DNA of 64,000 nt from Euglena gracilis (Eukaryota; Euglenida; Euglenophyceae; Euglenales). Of the stretch, positions 20,909 through 30,589 are shown one piece after another. The notes below the pieces were generated by a model. It made no database searches. It saw nothing but the letters and a program-made list of their open reading frames with translations, and was not told the DNA's origin. The translations under genes were made by a program, and so were the position numbers. The stretch spans positions 76,704,073-76,768,072 of the forward strand of contig CP154954.1 in NCBI GenBank assembly GCA_039621445.1. Reading direction: 5' to 3'. Position 1 is the stretch's first letter. Every line of letters begins with the position of its first letter.

Positions 20909-21012
20909 CCAACCCTGGATGATCTTTTGGGCGCTCCTTGCACCCCTTTGCAGTGGGATCAAATCACATTGCCCATCCGCCTTGGTGGTTTTGGAATTTC
21001 GGACCCGAGCCT
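20906..21012 (+). pseudogene. Non-LTR retroelement fragment downstream of the RT domain
   Basis: Open segment [19 protein letters not shown] then [16 protein letters not shown]. The W-x5-LPxRLGGxGI signature is typical of the region C-terminal to the RT thumb in non-LTR retrotransposons. It ends exactly where the ATGT microsatellite begins. Same strand as the RT fragment at 12320-12795 and possibly the same element split by the hAT complex. Confidence 0.7.
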
Positions 21013-21109
21013 CATGTATGTATGTATGTATGTATGTATGTATGTATGTATGTATGTATGTATGTATGTATGTATGTATGTATGTATGTATGTATGTATG
21101 TATGTATGT
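21013..21109. repeat. (ATGT)n microsatellite
   Basis: About 24 perfect tetramers. Confidence 0.98.
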
Positions 21110-21468
21110 GACTGTTGAATGGTTTTAACCAATTTGGTCCAATTTGGGTCAATTTCATGGTCATTTTGAAGGATTTCGCGCGGAAAAATGTGGTGGTTTG
21201 GATGACCAAAATAAAGGCTCAACCACTGTTCCGGGGGCACACGTGTGTTTATTTCTGTTCTTTGGACTTGAGGAAGAGCACCGGAGAACAGGGTTTGCAG
21301 AGTTCCATGGAAGCAAGGGAAGAGGAAAAGCCATACCAGGGTGCATGTGTGTGGATGCAAGGCTGGATTGAGGTTGAGGTTTGCAAATAAAAAAACGTCA
21401 ATCTCAGTTCACTATCGGTTATTACCATGCCCGGTGTCCCACACCTGGCTCAACCATGGGGCTGTTTA

Positions 21469-21860
21469 TCAATAAAATCCCTTTAGGACCAGCCGGCCGG
21501 GTCCCGCGGCAGGGATTCGGGACACCATCAGAGGAGCACAAACATTCGGGCATTTACAGGGACGTTTGGGAGCACGGTGCAGGTCAGCACACCCAAAATG
21601 GTTAGTGTCCCCACAACTGACACAAGAAGCAGAGTGGGCAACATCGGAGGTGGTGGGGAACCAGAATTTGCCAAAAAACTGAACCAGAATGGAAGCCAAA
21701 ATTGAAGTGTGTCCCCTCAAAGACCAACAGTCACTTGACGTTTTGTAGCACAGTTTCCTGAGATGTACACGTGTTCAAAATCAGGGTAAACACGTTTTCC
21801 ATGCAATGTGCACGTGTTTGTAACCCGCTGAGCTGCTGTACACATTTTTGATACAAAAAC
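21469..21860 (-). CDS. Zinc-knuckle-like protein, terminal two exons
   Basis: Exon 1 (21735 to about 21860) encodes KMCTAAQRVTNTCTLHGKRV and YPDFEHVYISGNCATKRQ. A 56-base GT-AG intron (21679-21734, acceptor TTCTGGTTCAG) joins in phase 0 to exon 2 (21469-21678), FFGKFWFPTTSDVAHSAS then CVSCGDTNHFGCADLH, ending GRLVLKGFY and TGA. C-x2-C-x4-H-x2-C is close to a CCHC zinc knuckle, as in retroelement Gag/ORF1 or RNA-binding proteins; the last spacing is two residues short. Neighbouring retroelement remains make a Gag-like origin reasonable, but a host gene is possible. Confidence 0.5.
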
Positions 21861-21948
21861 TGTGTCCAGAACGTTCGGGCGGCAGCCCCAACTCACTCGC
21901 GTTCTGGAACACGGCTTCACACCCGAACCGGCGTTCTTGACACAGTTG

Positions 21949-22767
21949 TTGAAACCGTGGATTAGGGGCTCTGGCTTCACGCTCGAACTGGCGTTCAAGG
22001 AATCACGGCCAATTTCGCCCTAAATACCTATTTTTCAAACATTTTGGAGCATTTTTGGGCTCCTTTGGGCGCATGGCCATGTCGATCGGCCGATTGAAGT
22101 TTTCACAGGTCTGGTGCCATGTTACCCATCGATCGAAAGCTCTTCTCAAGGGCTTTTGACAGATGGCCACAGGATTCAGCCAAGCTGCACACAGCGCTTG
22201 TTTTCAGCGATCATGTATTCGGAATTTTGACATCTTAATTTGTGAAATCCCACACCTCAGGTGCCATACAGCATATCAGTCGAAAGCTCTCCCCAAGACC
22301 TTTCGCTTGGTACCCTCAGAACTCAGCTACAGCGCCGAGCACTCTGAAAATCGGCGATCGCATTTTCCGACCCTGTTTTCAAAGTCAAAATTCCTATGTT
22401 TCACCAGCTATGTTGCCCATCGATCGAAAGCTCTTCTCAAGGGCTTCCAGCAAATGGCCTTAGATTCCAGCCGTGCTGCATGGTATTCTATTTCAGAAAT
22501 CCCCAAATTTGGCCAAATGGAAATTGTTGCACAAAATACCCCAATATCTGGCCAAATACCCCCCAAAAAACTGCCCACATGTGATTGCCACGTGTCTACT
22601 AACCATTTTGAACACTTTTTGGCACTTTTTATTTTCGGTCCCCTGGACGCCATCTTCCCGCCCGAACCGGCGTTCTGGACGCCGGTTCGACGCAAAAATT
22701 TCTGCGCCGAACCGCGTCCAGAACGCCGGTTCGGGCATGAAGCCAGAGCCCTAATACACGGTTTCAA
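21949..22767. mobile_element. 819-bp element with long inverted ends (TTGAAACCGTGGATTAGGG)
   Basis: Left TTGAAACCGTGGATTAGGGG, CTCTGGCTTCACGC and CGAACTGGCGTTC faces the right inverted copy ending at 22767. Near the right end GAACCGGCGTTCTGGACG and its complement form an extra palindrome. Inside, GATCGAAAGCTCTTCTCAAG occurs at about 22130 and 22420, and a diverged copy near 22278. No clear target duplication. Related solo end at 7628. Confidence 0.65.
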
Positions 22768-22971
22768 AGCTCACTGTAATCAGCTTAGCGACACCCCCAC
22801 ATCCCCCCCGCAAGGCTGAATTTGGGAGGGGGCGGGTAAGGTTGATGTTTTTTAAACAACACAACAAATGTGCAACAATAATTGATAATTGAAAGATTTT
22901 CTTTACAAAGGTGATTTTGACCAACCCGGAGGGGGGAAGCCTTGGACATGGGGGTGCCTTTCTCTCCCCAG

Positions 22972-23957
22972 AGCATGGCAAACACAAGCAATGGAAGTAT
23001 CTCAAGACTTATGGAGTTCGGAGAGGAAGTTGACCGCGCCCACACATGTTTGAACTCTACTATTCCCCTTCAAATGAAGAGAAGTGTTCTATCATCGAGC
23101 TCACTTTCGGAGAATAGCAATGGCATGAGCACCTTGAGTACATGTGCATTTTTGTCTCTCTTTCTACCAGCATTTTGTTCCCAGGTTGTTCCGGCAAGTT
23201 CAAGGCCATAATTTCACACCAGTCCAGCGTATCCTCACTCCCCCCTCACAGTGTCCCCTTTAAGTGTTTTATTTTTGGTACCTGCCCATCAAAATATCGA
23301 AATAGGTGCTGTTTTTTTTATTTGCCCCCGAGGGTGGCCCACCCTGGGTGGGTCCCCTGCCAGGCTGGTTGGGTGCCCAGGGGCTTGAAAAAGAAGCCTG
23401 GTCCCGCCCAATGTCTATTTTGAACCACTGGATGGCCATTCCTCCCTGTTCCCAACACTGCCATTGTGCACCACTGCCATGCTTGTTTTATCTTGCTCAA
23501 TTCCCCTGAAATCCCAAAATGAGGAATGTGTGAAATTCTGCCATTGCCCGGCAAAGAAACGGTCTGATTTGGAAGAGAGGATTGATTTGATTGCTCCGAC
23601 ATGGATAAACCGCCCTGTGAGTGATTTGAGGAAGTATGTCCTGTTTTTCAGTAAGTAAATCCCCATCATAAAATCGATTGTTTCAAATTTCAAAATTTCA
23701 AAATGATTGACGGGTAACAACGTGATTTGCTTCTTTTTGGAGATATTTTGCGGTTCGAAAGGCCAGTGCGAGCAACGCAAACAAAGCAAGTTCTCTGCTC
23801 ACTGCGCAGAACACATGGATCCCGCCTCCAGGCAAATAACAAGGAGCGAAAAACCCAACTTTTTGGTGGTTGGGAAACTTCTTCAGGGGAAAAAATATAT
23901 TTCAGGACGGAAAAATCCACTCCAAGCCTGAGGTATTTTTATAGTGCTGAGCTTTGA
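22972..23957 (+). CDS. Multi-exon hypothetical protein (partial model)
   Basis: Exon 22972-23137 follows a strong acceptor (CCTTTCTCTCCCCAG) and reads SMANTSNGSISRLMEFGEEV, DRAHTCLNST and KRSVLSSSSLSENSNG. A 47-base intron joins in phase 1 to 23185-23277 (SGKFKAIISHQSSVSSLPPH) with donor G|GTACCT. A later exon to 23651 (CVKFCHCPAKKRSDLEERID, WINRPVSDLRKYVLFF) ends at a consensus GTAAGT, and its phase fits a terminal exon 23746-23957 (ILRFERPVRATQTKQVLCSL ... YFYSAEL, stop). The join between the second and third exons is not resolved. Ser-rich, polar, no recognised domain. Confidence 0.45.
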
Positions 23958-25040
23958 GGAATACAGGAATATGGGAATGATGAATATCAATGCTTCAGAA
24001 TTGTACAGCAATCCCGAGTTTTGAAAAAGGTCGAAATAAGCAAAGCATAAAAAAGAGAAGAAACAACAAATATAACACGTGGCCTTAAAACTGGCCCATT
24101 GATGCCCTTTTCATTTTTGTGTGTTTATTTTTGTTTATTTTGTTTATTTTTTTTGTCGGGAGAATCAAGACGTTTGACAGGGTATTCTGGGCTTCAATTT
24201 GGGTCCCAGAACAGCACAGGGGTGTGCTGATTTTGGCAACCGATCATTCAAAATTTTTGGAGGTCAATATGGGACCGAATGGGTGAGGGTGGAATGCAAA
24301 CGCATTTTTTGGGACCCGAAAAATTGCAAAGGGGTGTGGTCCCCTGACCCCCCCCCCCCGAGACTCCACTGTGACCCGGAAATGGCTGCTTGGCGGGTCA
24401 AGGAAAAATGCCCAAAATGACCTCGAAAGAGCCCCTTTTGTGCCAAAAATGCAAGGGTTTTCGGTTTCCGAATTTCCATATTCCCCTGTGACCCCCCCCC
24501 TTCCCCCGTGCCCCACCCCATGACCACCTCACCCCCAAAGATAACTAATGACCCCCCCAATTTGTGACACCCGAAGTTGGAGACCAAGGAGTTTTTTATT
24601 TGGGTTAAAATTCAAAGTCAAAAGTGATTGAAAAGTACCGCAACAAACCCCAAGACCTTTTTGTTAAATTTTAGGGCTTTTTGAAATATGAATGGTCCTT
24701 TCAAGGTCTTTGCGACCCAATTGCATCGATTTTTTAAAGTTTTTTTTGCCTTTTTACCATGTTTCTGATGATTTTTTCTCCCTTATTTTCTTTGTCTTTT
24801 TCACTGTGGGGGGCTCATCATTTGGGCAGCCAAATTTGGTCCTCGTGGGGGGGGGGGGTGTTATTTGGGGATGTTGTTATTTGTTTGGGTTTGCAATTTG
24901 GCAAATGTTGGTTAATCTCTGCAATGTTTTTTTTTTTTGCATGACTGGACCCCCTGGGGGGGGGGATGGGGTCCATTTCGGCTGCTCCCTGGGAGGGGAG
25001 GCGTCACACACAGCCTGAACCTTCCGCTGTTCTCATTTCC
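23958..25040. other. Gene-free stretch with G/C-run repeats
   Basis: Contains a C-run element at 24340-24550 (GACCCCCCCC, GTGACCCGG, GTGACCCCCCC words) and G runs at 24848 and 24958. No exon supported. Confidence 0.4.
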
Positions 25041-25044
25041 TCAG

Positions 25045-26358
25045 GGGCAGCCTTGGATGGGAAAAAAAAACTATCCCAGAGTCCAACCAATGCTTACCGA
25101 ACCCCGGGGGGGGTCACTCTCCGCTATCAGGGGAGGGTCCCACTTCTGAGACCCACCTGAAGATTCACTGCTGCTCTTCCAGCGCTCTCACTTTTAAATG
25201 GCCTTGGACATTCGAGTTGACAGCTGTTTGGGATTAGGGTGCTGTTAGCCCACCATTTTTTGCTGAGGACGTTTTTTCCCCTCTCTCCTCCCACATCCAG
25301 CCAGCCTGCCTTTTTCCAACCAGCAGCCTTTTTCCAGCCTGGACGCTCCTTTATTTATTTTTCCAGTCGCTGGAAGGGTTGCTGGACAACAATGGATTTT
25401 TGATTTGGGGGGGGGGGGCAAAAATGGGCAAAAAATGGGCAAAAAAAATGGTCGAGAATGGGTCAGAATTGGGCTGGCCAGGGCACAACTTTTGGGTCAA
25501 AATCAATATTTTTCCATGATTGGCAGTTTTGGGGTTTTTTTTTTTGCAGTGACATTTTTTTGGCACCCGGTTCGACCCTGGGTCGCCTATGGGGAAGCTA
25601 GCAGCCTTTCCAGCCAGCCCAAATTTCCCAGCCTCTGAGCTGGATCCCCTGCTCCCAGGGGTCACTCAGTGACACCCTGGTGCCCCCTGTCTTGTTGACC
25701 GTTTGGACCCTCACCATCCCTCGCCAAGTTGGTTCCCCTGTCTGTCGATGGGTTCTTACCACTCCCATCCCTGCAACCACCCTAAGGTGCAACCCCACGT
25801 CAAAGGTTGCAGGAACCTGGCTGGTGGACAGCGAGCGGTTGGTAAGGAAGGTGTGAACGGGAGCATATTTTTTTCTTTTGCTTTCACAATGTGATTGGCT
25901 GTGATTGCAAAGATGTGAGGACTAAGTTCATTTTTTCAATTTTTATTGGTTTATAAATGAAGTCCTGAAAACTATGAAAGTTTCGCACAGGTGCCAAACA
26001 TGCAAAATGAAAGGGATGTTGTTTCCTCAATTCACAGTATACAGGAGTTTACAGTTTTTAGTTTATTTTGATTGGGTTGCAAACACTTTTTTCTCTGTGT
26101 TAAGGTACAAGACGACATTGTGCCGCTCATGGAGGGCATCTTCATTGTGCACATTTGGTACAGATTGTACCCAGACCCCCCTTGCTGTTGGTGAGACGTA
26201 TCATGTGTTCAAATTTACGGTTTGTTTTCTTCTTTCCCAACCACTCAAGCATATTCGTTGTTGTTTTTTCCTGTTCCCCTCCCCGTTTTCATATGCTTTA
26301 TCGCATTTGCAAATCCTTCTGTAAAGTTCTTCTTTTTGATACTCCCTGCTGTTCTTGA
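25045..26358 (+). CDS. Four-exon hypothetical protein, 3' part
   Basis: Likely first visible exon 25045-25118 after acceptor TTCTCATTTCCTCAG (GQPWMGKKNYPRVQPMLTEP). Then 25670-25841 (DTLVPPVLLTVWTLTIPRQV, CRWVLTTPIPATTLRC, KVAGTWLVDSERL) with donor G|GTAAGG; 26105-26190 (VQDDIVPLMEGIFIVHIWYR then LYPDPPCC) with donor G|GTGAGA; and 26250-26358 (IFVVVFSCSPPRFHML ... LLFDTPCCS, TGA). Junctions after 25841 and 26190 agree in phase (0, then 2), and both acceptors are pyrimidine-rich. Hydrophobic segments in the last two exons could be membrane-associated. The intron before 25670 consists largely of a MITE-like repeat that appears to supply its acceptor. No family recognised. Confidence 0.55.
25255..25665. 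repeat. Repeat related to the interior of the 45-kb MITE
   Basis: CCAGCAGCCTTTTTCCAGCC, repeated AAAATGGGCAAAAAATGGGC, CATGATTGGCAGTTTTGGG and CGGTTCGACCCTGGGTCG occur in the same order as in 45060-45450. The GGTTCGACCCT word resembles a tRNA B box but no tRNA fold is present. It ends at the acceptor of the exon at 25670. Confidence 0.65.
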
Positions 26359-26364
26359 TTGGGA

Positions 26365-26605
26365 CACCATTGCTTAAGGTGTGTCTGACCCCACCCCTCG
26401 GAGGGGGTCTGATTGGTTTTTTCCGAGTGACTGACTGGTTTTTGGCAGACCCCCCCCCATGGGGGGTCAGCCAGGATTGGCCGAAAGTGGCCTCCCAGCG
26501 CCAAAGCCGCAAATTTTTATGACCAAAATCCTTTGATTGTTGGCCAAGTGGCCAAAGTGACTGACCCCCTGGGGGGGGGGGTAGGAAGTGGTGTCTGGTT
26601 TTCGA
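26365..26605. repeat. TTAAGGTG / GGCCGAAAGTGGC repeat, copy 1
   Basis: Shares GACTGGCTGGTTTTTGG-like, GGTCAGCCAGGATTGGCCGA and AAGTGGC..CCAGC.CCAAAG blocks in order with 32533-32815. Flanked by C and G runs. Non-coding. Confidence 0.6.
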
Positions 26606-26689
26606 AAGGCGACTCACTAGTGGGGGTCTGGACCCCCCATCCGCCCTCCTTGGCTAGCTCGAAAAGCGGCAAAGAATTCCGGCGCTACG

Positions 26690-27430
26690 GTGCCTGACAC
26701 GCGCACGTGCACATTACGCCTGGATGAAGCATCACCTGGGTTTTCACATGCCAGGGTTTTCAACCGGGGCCAGACGGTCCCTCATTCCGCCCTCAATTGT
26801 GCACATGTGCACACGGTGTTGCACCTTGATGGAGAGTGGAGCACCAGATGGAGGGCTTTTGTTCCTGTCACCCGCCGTGCGAACTGCAGGCCTTTGGCAG
26901 TCGACTCATGGTCCTGCAGCCACTGGTGGGTCAACAGCAGAGGCCCCTCCGTGGCACCGTTGTTCACCTCTGGACCACAGCACCGAGGGACAGGCCACAT
27001 TTTTGGGGACAGATCGTGCGCATACGTGCACAATCTCACACATCAAGCATGTGCATATGCGGGCGATTGAGGCGATTGGGGATTGTGTGCAGATGCGCTG
27101 GGGGGGGGGGGGGGGGGCTGCTTAATGTCCACAAGTGTGCACCATCATTCTGCGCTAGGGTTTCAAATACCAGTGATAAGTCCGGAAACTGCTGTCTAAG
27201 TTTATGTCATTGTCGTAAGGTCAGCTGACCGAGGTTTCCACATGTGATGAGAAGGGAGGACTGCCTCCGTGTTCGCCCATGGCGAAGCTGAACTGCGCAG
27301 TGAAACCAACAACGAGACCCTGAAGCTGGCCCACGAGCTCTTGGGAGGGCTGGAGGTGCGCCGTCGTGCCCTCAAGACGGGCTGTCAGGGGCCTTGCCGA
27401 TCGGTTTGGGTTCTTTTGTTGAGTTCAGGT
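26690..27430 (+). CDS. GC-rich candidate exons, hypothetical protein
   Basis: 26690-27090 is open in all three plus-strand frames, for example MEGFCSCHPPCELQAFGSRL and QPLVGQQQRPLRGTVVHLW, and the frame cannot be fixed. A firmer exon at about 27258-27400 reads VFAHGEAELRSETNNETLKL and AHELLGGLEVRRRALKTGCQ, an amphipathic helical stretch with strong codon-like GC at third positions. A donor TTCAG|GTATGA lies at 27428. The G run at 27100-27117 lies in the presumed intron. No family recognised. Confidence 0.4.
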
Positions 27431-27674
27431 ATGAACCGATTTTCTAAGCCTGTTGGAACCCTTCCAACCACGTGGTTCCCAGTCTCTCACCCCCTTTCGA
27501 GTTGGCTCTATTGGTGACTTCCTTTCCCGTTTCTCGCTGGCTTTCCTTTTTTTGTTTCATGCAATCAAACACCCGGATTGACAATAACAATGGCCCAAAA
27601 TGGGGCAACGGCTGCCCATCTCGCATTCAATGCTGCTGTTCAGAGATTCGGCACAGGGGGGGATATGCAAGTTG

Positions 27675-27885
27675 AATTAAACCCCCCTCCCAAATAATAC
27701 CCCCCCACAAATAATAAATAATAATAATAATAATAGTCGGTCCGCAGACTCCCCCTGCGGACCGACTTCGGCCGCCCAAATAATAAACCCCCCAAATGAT
27801 ACCCCCCCCCCCCCCTGGCCCTGACTTCGAGTGTCCAAATAATAAACTGGGGGTTTGTTATTTGGGGGGTTTATTTTGCATTTTT
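27675..27885. repeat. CCCAAATAATAAACCCCC element with GTCGGTCCGCAG hairpin
   Basis: Repeated AAATAATA and C-run words surround a perfect hairpin: GTCGGTCCGCAG facing CTGCGGACCGAC. An AATAATAATAATAAT run lies beside it. Another G/C-run word element. Confidence 0.75.
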
Positions 27886-27889
27886 TTTT

Positions 27890-28375
27890 TGCAGAATCCA
27901 AGGTCGTCATAATTTGCATTTTTTGTGCAATTTGCATCTGTGCAAATATGAGTGCATACAACCAGGCAAACCAACCATGCCATTTTGCAAGTTTGCACCA
28001 CGTTTCTTTTGGTGTCCATTTTTGGTGCATTTTTTTTTACTTTTTGGCATTTTTGAAATAATGTGCAAGACATTTTCTTGCCTATGCGTTTATGTGTCCT
28101 GCCAAAAAAAAGTGCGAATGATTGTCCAAAGTATGCATTGCGTTGAACAGCAAATCATGTTGCACAGTGAACATATTTCCCTGAGTGAGGGGGCTGAAGG
28201 AGATGAGATTTTTTCCCTCCAGAAAAGTGTACATTTTTTTGTATTCCATATTTTGACGGGCTTTGTGCATATCCCCCTCTGTTCAATTGGAGACTTCATG
28301 TGCAAAGTGCTCTTTGTGGGGAAAGGTTCAAATGGTGGAGTGCATTTGAGGTTTTTCCATTAGGTTTCCCCACTG
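27890..28375. other. No gene called
   Basis: Both strands have open frames, for example plus MHFLCNLHLCKYECIQPG, but composition is dominated by GCATTTTTT and TTTGCA words, and no splice pair was convincing. Confidence 0.3.
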
Positions 28376-28379
28376 CCTT

Positions 28380-28745
28380 TTCCTCTCCCCCCGACCCCTC
28401 GGGGGGTGGGGGTCCAGGCCGAGCACTTTTTTTTATCCAGCAGTTCCCAGCCAGGTTGTGGACCCCAGGGCAGTACGGAAACTGGCCAAACAGCCAGGGT
28501 GGTGGGGGGGGGTCGACCCCCCCACCACCCTGGCTGTTTGGCCCATTTCCGTCGACCCCAGCACCAATTTTCGACCCCAAAAAATTATTCCCGGCGCCTT
28601 TGGCGCCGGAAAAATTATTAAAAAAATATGTGAAAATTGCTGTGGTGGGTGGGGGGGGGTCGACCCCCCCCCCCACCAGGAGTTCCCGTACAGTCCTAGT
28701 GGACCCCCGGAGGGTCGAACGGGAAAAATGTTGGCCTGGGCCGAT
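28380..28745. repeat. Nested inverted-repeat element with 31-base hairpin arms
   Basis: 28484-28514 (GGCCAAACAGCCAGGGTGG then a G run and TC) is the complement of 28515-28543, centred on GTCGAC. Weaker complementarity extends outward (CCAGGGCAGTACGGAAA with TTTCCGTCGACCCCAG). A GGCGCCTTTGGCGCC hairpin lies at 28588, and a second GGTGGG(G)nTCGACC(C)n hairpin at about 28646-28677. Confidence 0.8.
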
Positions 28746-28767
28746 TTTTTTTTGGTGCAAAGCACAG

Positions 28768-29291
28768 ATGGGCGTGTCCAAGGATGCATTAATGAGTGTG
28801 GTGGGCCAGGCCGGGCTATTATTGCTCAAACACCGCCCTGGGGACCTGGGGTCAAGGACTGTGTGGTCCGTCTAGCTCTCACTCTCCCCATTAATGCACA
28901 CCTGTCTGTTTATTTCACCTTTTAGTGCCTGGCTTGGTTTGATTGGCGTGTCCCTCAGGAGCGTGTCCCTCGTCGACGAACCAGGCGGCGCAATCGCAGG
29001 AGAGGTCGTGCTCCCTCTGCAGAGCCGAGCAATGATGAAGCTGCAGGTCTACCTCGCCCGGAAATGCCAGTTGATTGAAGGAAACCAGCTTTTCTCCACT
29101 CTGTGCTTTGGGATCAAAAACCAATGGTAAGGGGTTGCGATCCACCTGAAACACAGCGATCACTAATCAGCATCGAGCTCAAAATTTTTGACAACTTTTC
29201 AAGTTCAACAAGTTTGCTCGATGTACAACACTTGGGTGTCCATTTGTCCTTCGCTGCTTTTGCGCCATGGCCTGACCCGAAATCCAGTTAG
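28768..29291 (+). CDS. Three-exon hypothetical protein, about 124 aa visible
   Basis: Exon 1 28768-28850 (MGVSKDALMSVVGQAGLLLL then KHRPGDL) follows TTTTTTTTTGG..AGCACAG. Exon 2 28926-29126 (AWLGLIGVSLRSVSLVDEPG, GAIAGEVVLPLQSRAMMKLQ, VYLARKCQLIEGNQLF) has donor TG|GTAAGG. Exon 3 29204-29291 (STSLLDVQHLGVHLSFAAFA then PWPDPKSS) ends in TAG. Introns of 75 and 77 bases; both junctions are phase 2. The first ATG may be internal, since an acceptor directly precedes it. No recognised domain. Confidence 0.55.
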
Positions 29292-29581
29292 ACCATTGGA
29301 TGGTCAGAGATTTGTAATTTGGGATATTGTGATGTTGTCGTGCTTTTTTTTTTTTGGCTTTTTTGGCTTTGTATAGTTTGGGGGGGGGTGAGCATGCTTT
29401 TTCAGGGCCGTCGTATTTTTTTGTTTTGCTTGTATTGTCTTCGGTTTCCGGGGGAAGGATGATATATTCATGCATCTTTCAGTTGAATATGGTGCCACAC
29501 TGTCCGAAGAGCTTTCAAAGAATATTCTCCTGCATCGGTGGGCACCCTGTTTCCCCCGTAATAAATATCACGGGTGCGAAA

Positions 29582-29868
29582 TTACGGTCGACCATCATAT
29601 GATGGGTTGATACCCAAATCAATCGGACACCACCCTTTTGTGTTCAAAAGCATGTTGCCCCAGGTTGCTTCGGGCTTCAAAAGGATTTCATAGTTGAGAA
29701 AAAATTTCCTGCAACCAATCTTTGCATTCATCGTGACTTTTTTTTCTTGTAAAGATTGTTTCACTTTGATTAGAAGTGTATTGTCATGAGGGCACTCGGG
29801 ATGGGAAATGCAACGCTTGCCTAAGTTTGTTTTGGTAAACAATGCCCAAAGAACTTTGCAATTCCCTC
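29582..29868 (-). CDS. Terminal exon, hypothetical protein, about 95 codons
   Basis: Acceptor GGGGGGACATACACAG precedes GNCKVLWALFTKTNLGKRCI, SHPECPHDNTLLIKVKQSL, QEKKVTMNAKIGCRKFFLNY and EILLKPEATWGNMLLN, ending PSYDGRP and TAA. A continuous frame with balanced composition and seven Cys or His near the N-terminal half. The pattern C-x4-HPECPH may bind metal, but I know no family with it. Upstream exons were not found; 29900-30170 is repeat-like. Confidence 0.55.
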
Positions 29869-30284
29869 CTGTGTATGTCCCCCCAAATGACAGAGAAGAA
29901 GAAACAAGCTCCTTTCTGACTTGAAAGACCCCAGGGGGGGTCTGGGCCAGGCCGCTCCCCTTGGGCGGGGGGGGGGGGTCCTGGGCCGGAAGCCTGGGTT
30001 TGGGTTACGGTGCGAAGCGCCGTAAAGTGTTTTGAAGGCGCTTTCATACAAATTTTTGGGGGTCCCCAGAGGGTCCACGCCGGGCTGGGTTGGTGGCATG
30101 GGGGTCCTAAAAAGAAGCCTGCTTGGGGCTGAAACTGAACCTGGACGTTGCTTTCAACCCCCCCCCCAAAGATTCCGGTGAGTTTGCACACTTGGTTTTT
30201 CATTGGTCCGCTTTTGGCCCACCGACACCTTCATTGGGGTGTGCACAAACAGTGGAATTGCTCTTTCCACCCGGTTCTTTGCAG

Positions 30285-30586
30285 ACGAAGAACCGACCCC
30301 GCAGCCTCTGCCGCCCGCCCACCCTCCCCCGGCCGCCGGTGCTTCCGCGCCGCCCGGCATCCTCGGGGACGGGGCGACGCTTCCCTGCCCTTCCCCAGGT
30401 CGGCACCCAAGCTGGCAGTCCCCTCGGCTGGGAGGTTGGAGGCCCAACCCAGGCTTGGTTTCTTTGTTGGCATGCCCATTTTCTTCTGGAGTGGTTGGAC
30501 TCAGGCTTGTTGTTGGTTGAACAGGTATTCTTGAATTCTTGAAAAGAGCTCTGTCCCGGGAATGGTGTGTGTTAGAGACAGTCTAG
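30285..30586 (+). CDS. Two-exon 3' end, proline-rich hypothetical protein
   Basis: Exon 30285-30398 follows acceptor CCGGTTCTTTGCAG: DEEPTPQPLPPAHPPPAAGA then SAPPGILGDGATLPCPSP, a Pro/Ala-rich linker-like stretch. Donor CAG|GTCGGC; a 126-base intron joins in phase 1 to 30525-30586, ILEFLKRALSREWCVLETV and TAG. In the same place a second frame is open further, to 30726 (MVCVRDSLAPEQCRHTMTLP, GFDIKARVTDAPRAPS), so the true 3' exon may use that frame with a different acceptor. Confidence 0.45.
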
Positions 30587-30589
30587 CAC

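Noticed and set aside
25565-25585. GGTTCGACCCT resembling a tRNA B box, possible tRNA-derived SINE.
   Set aside because: No A box at the right distance, no cloverleaf, and the homologous repeat at 45338 has GGTTTGACCCT in a MITE interior.
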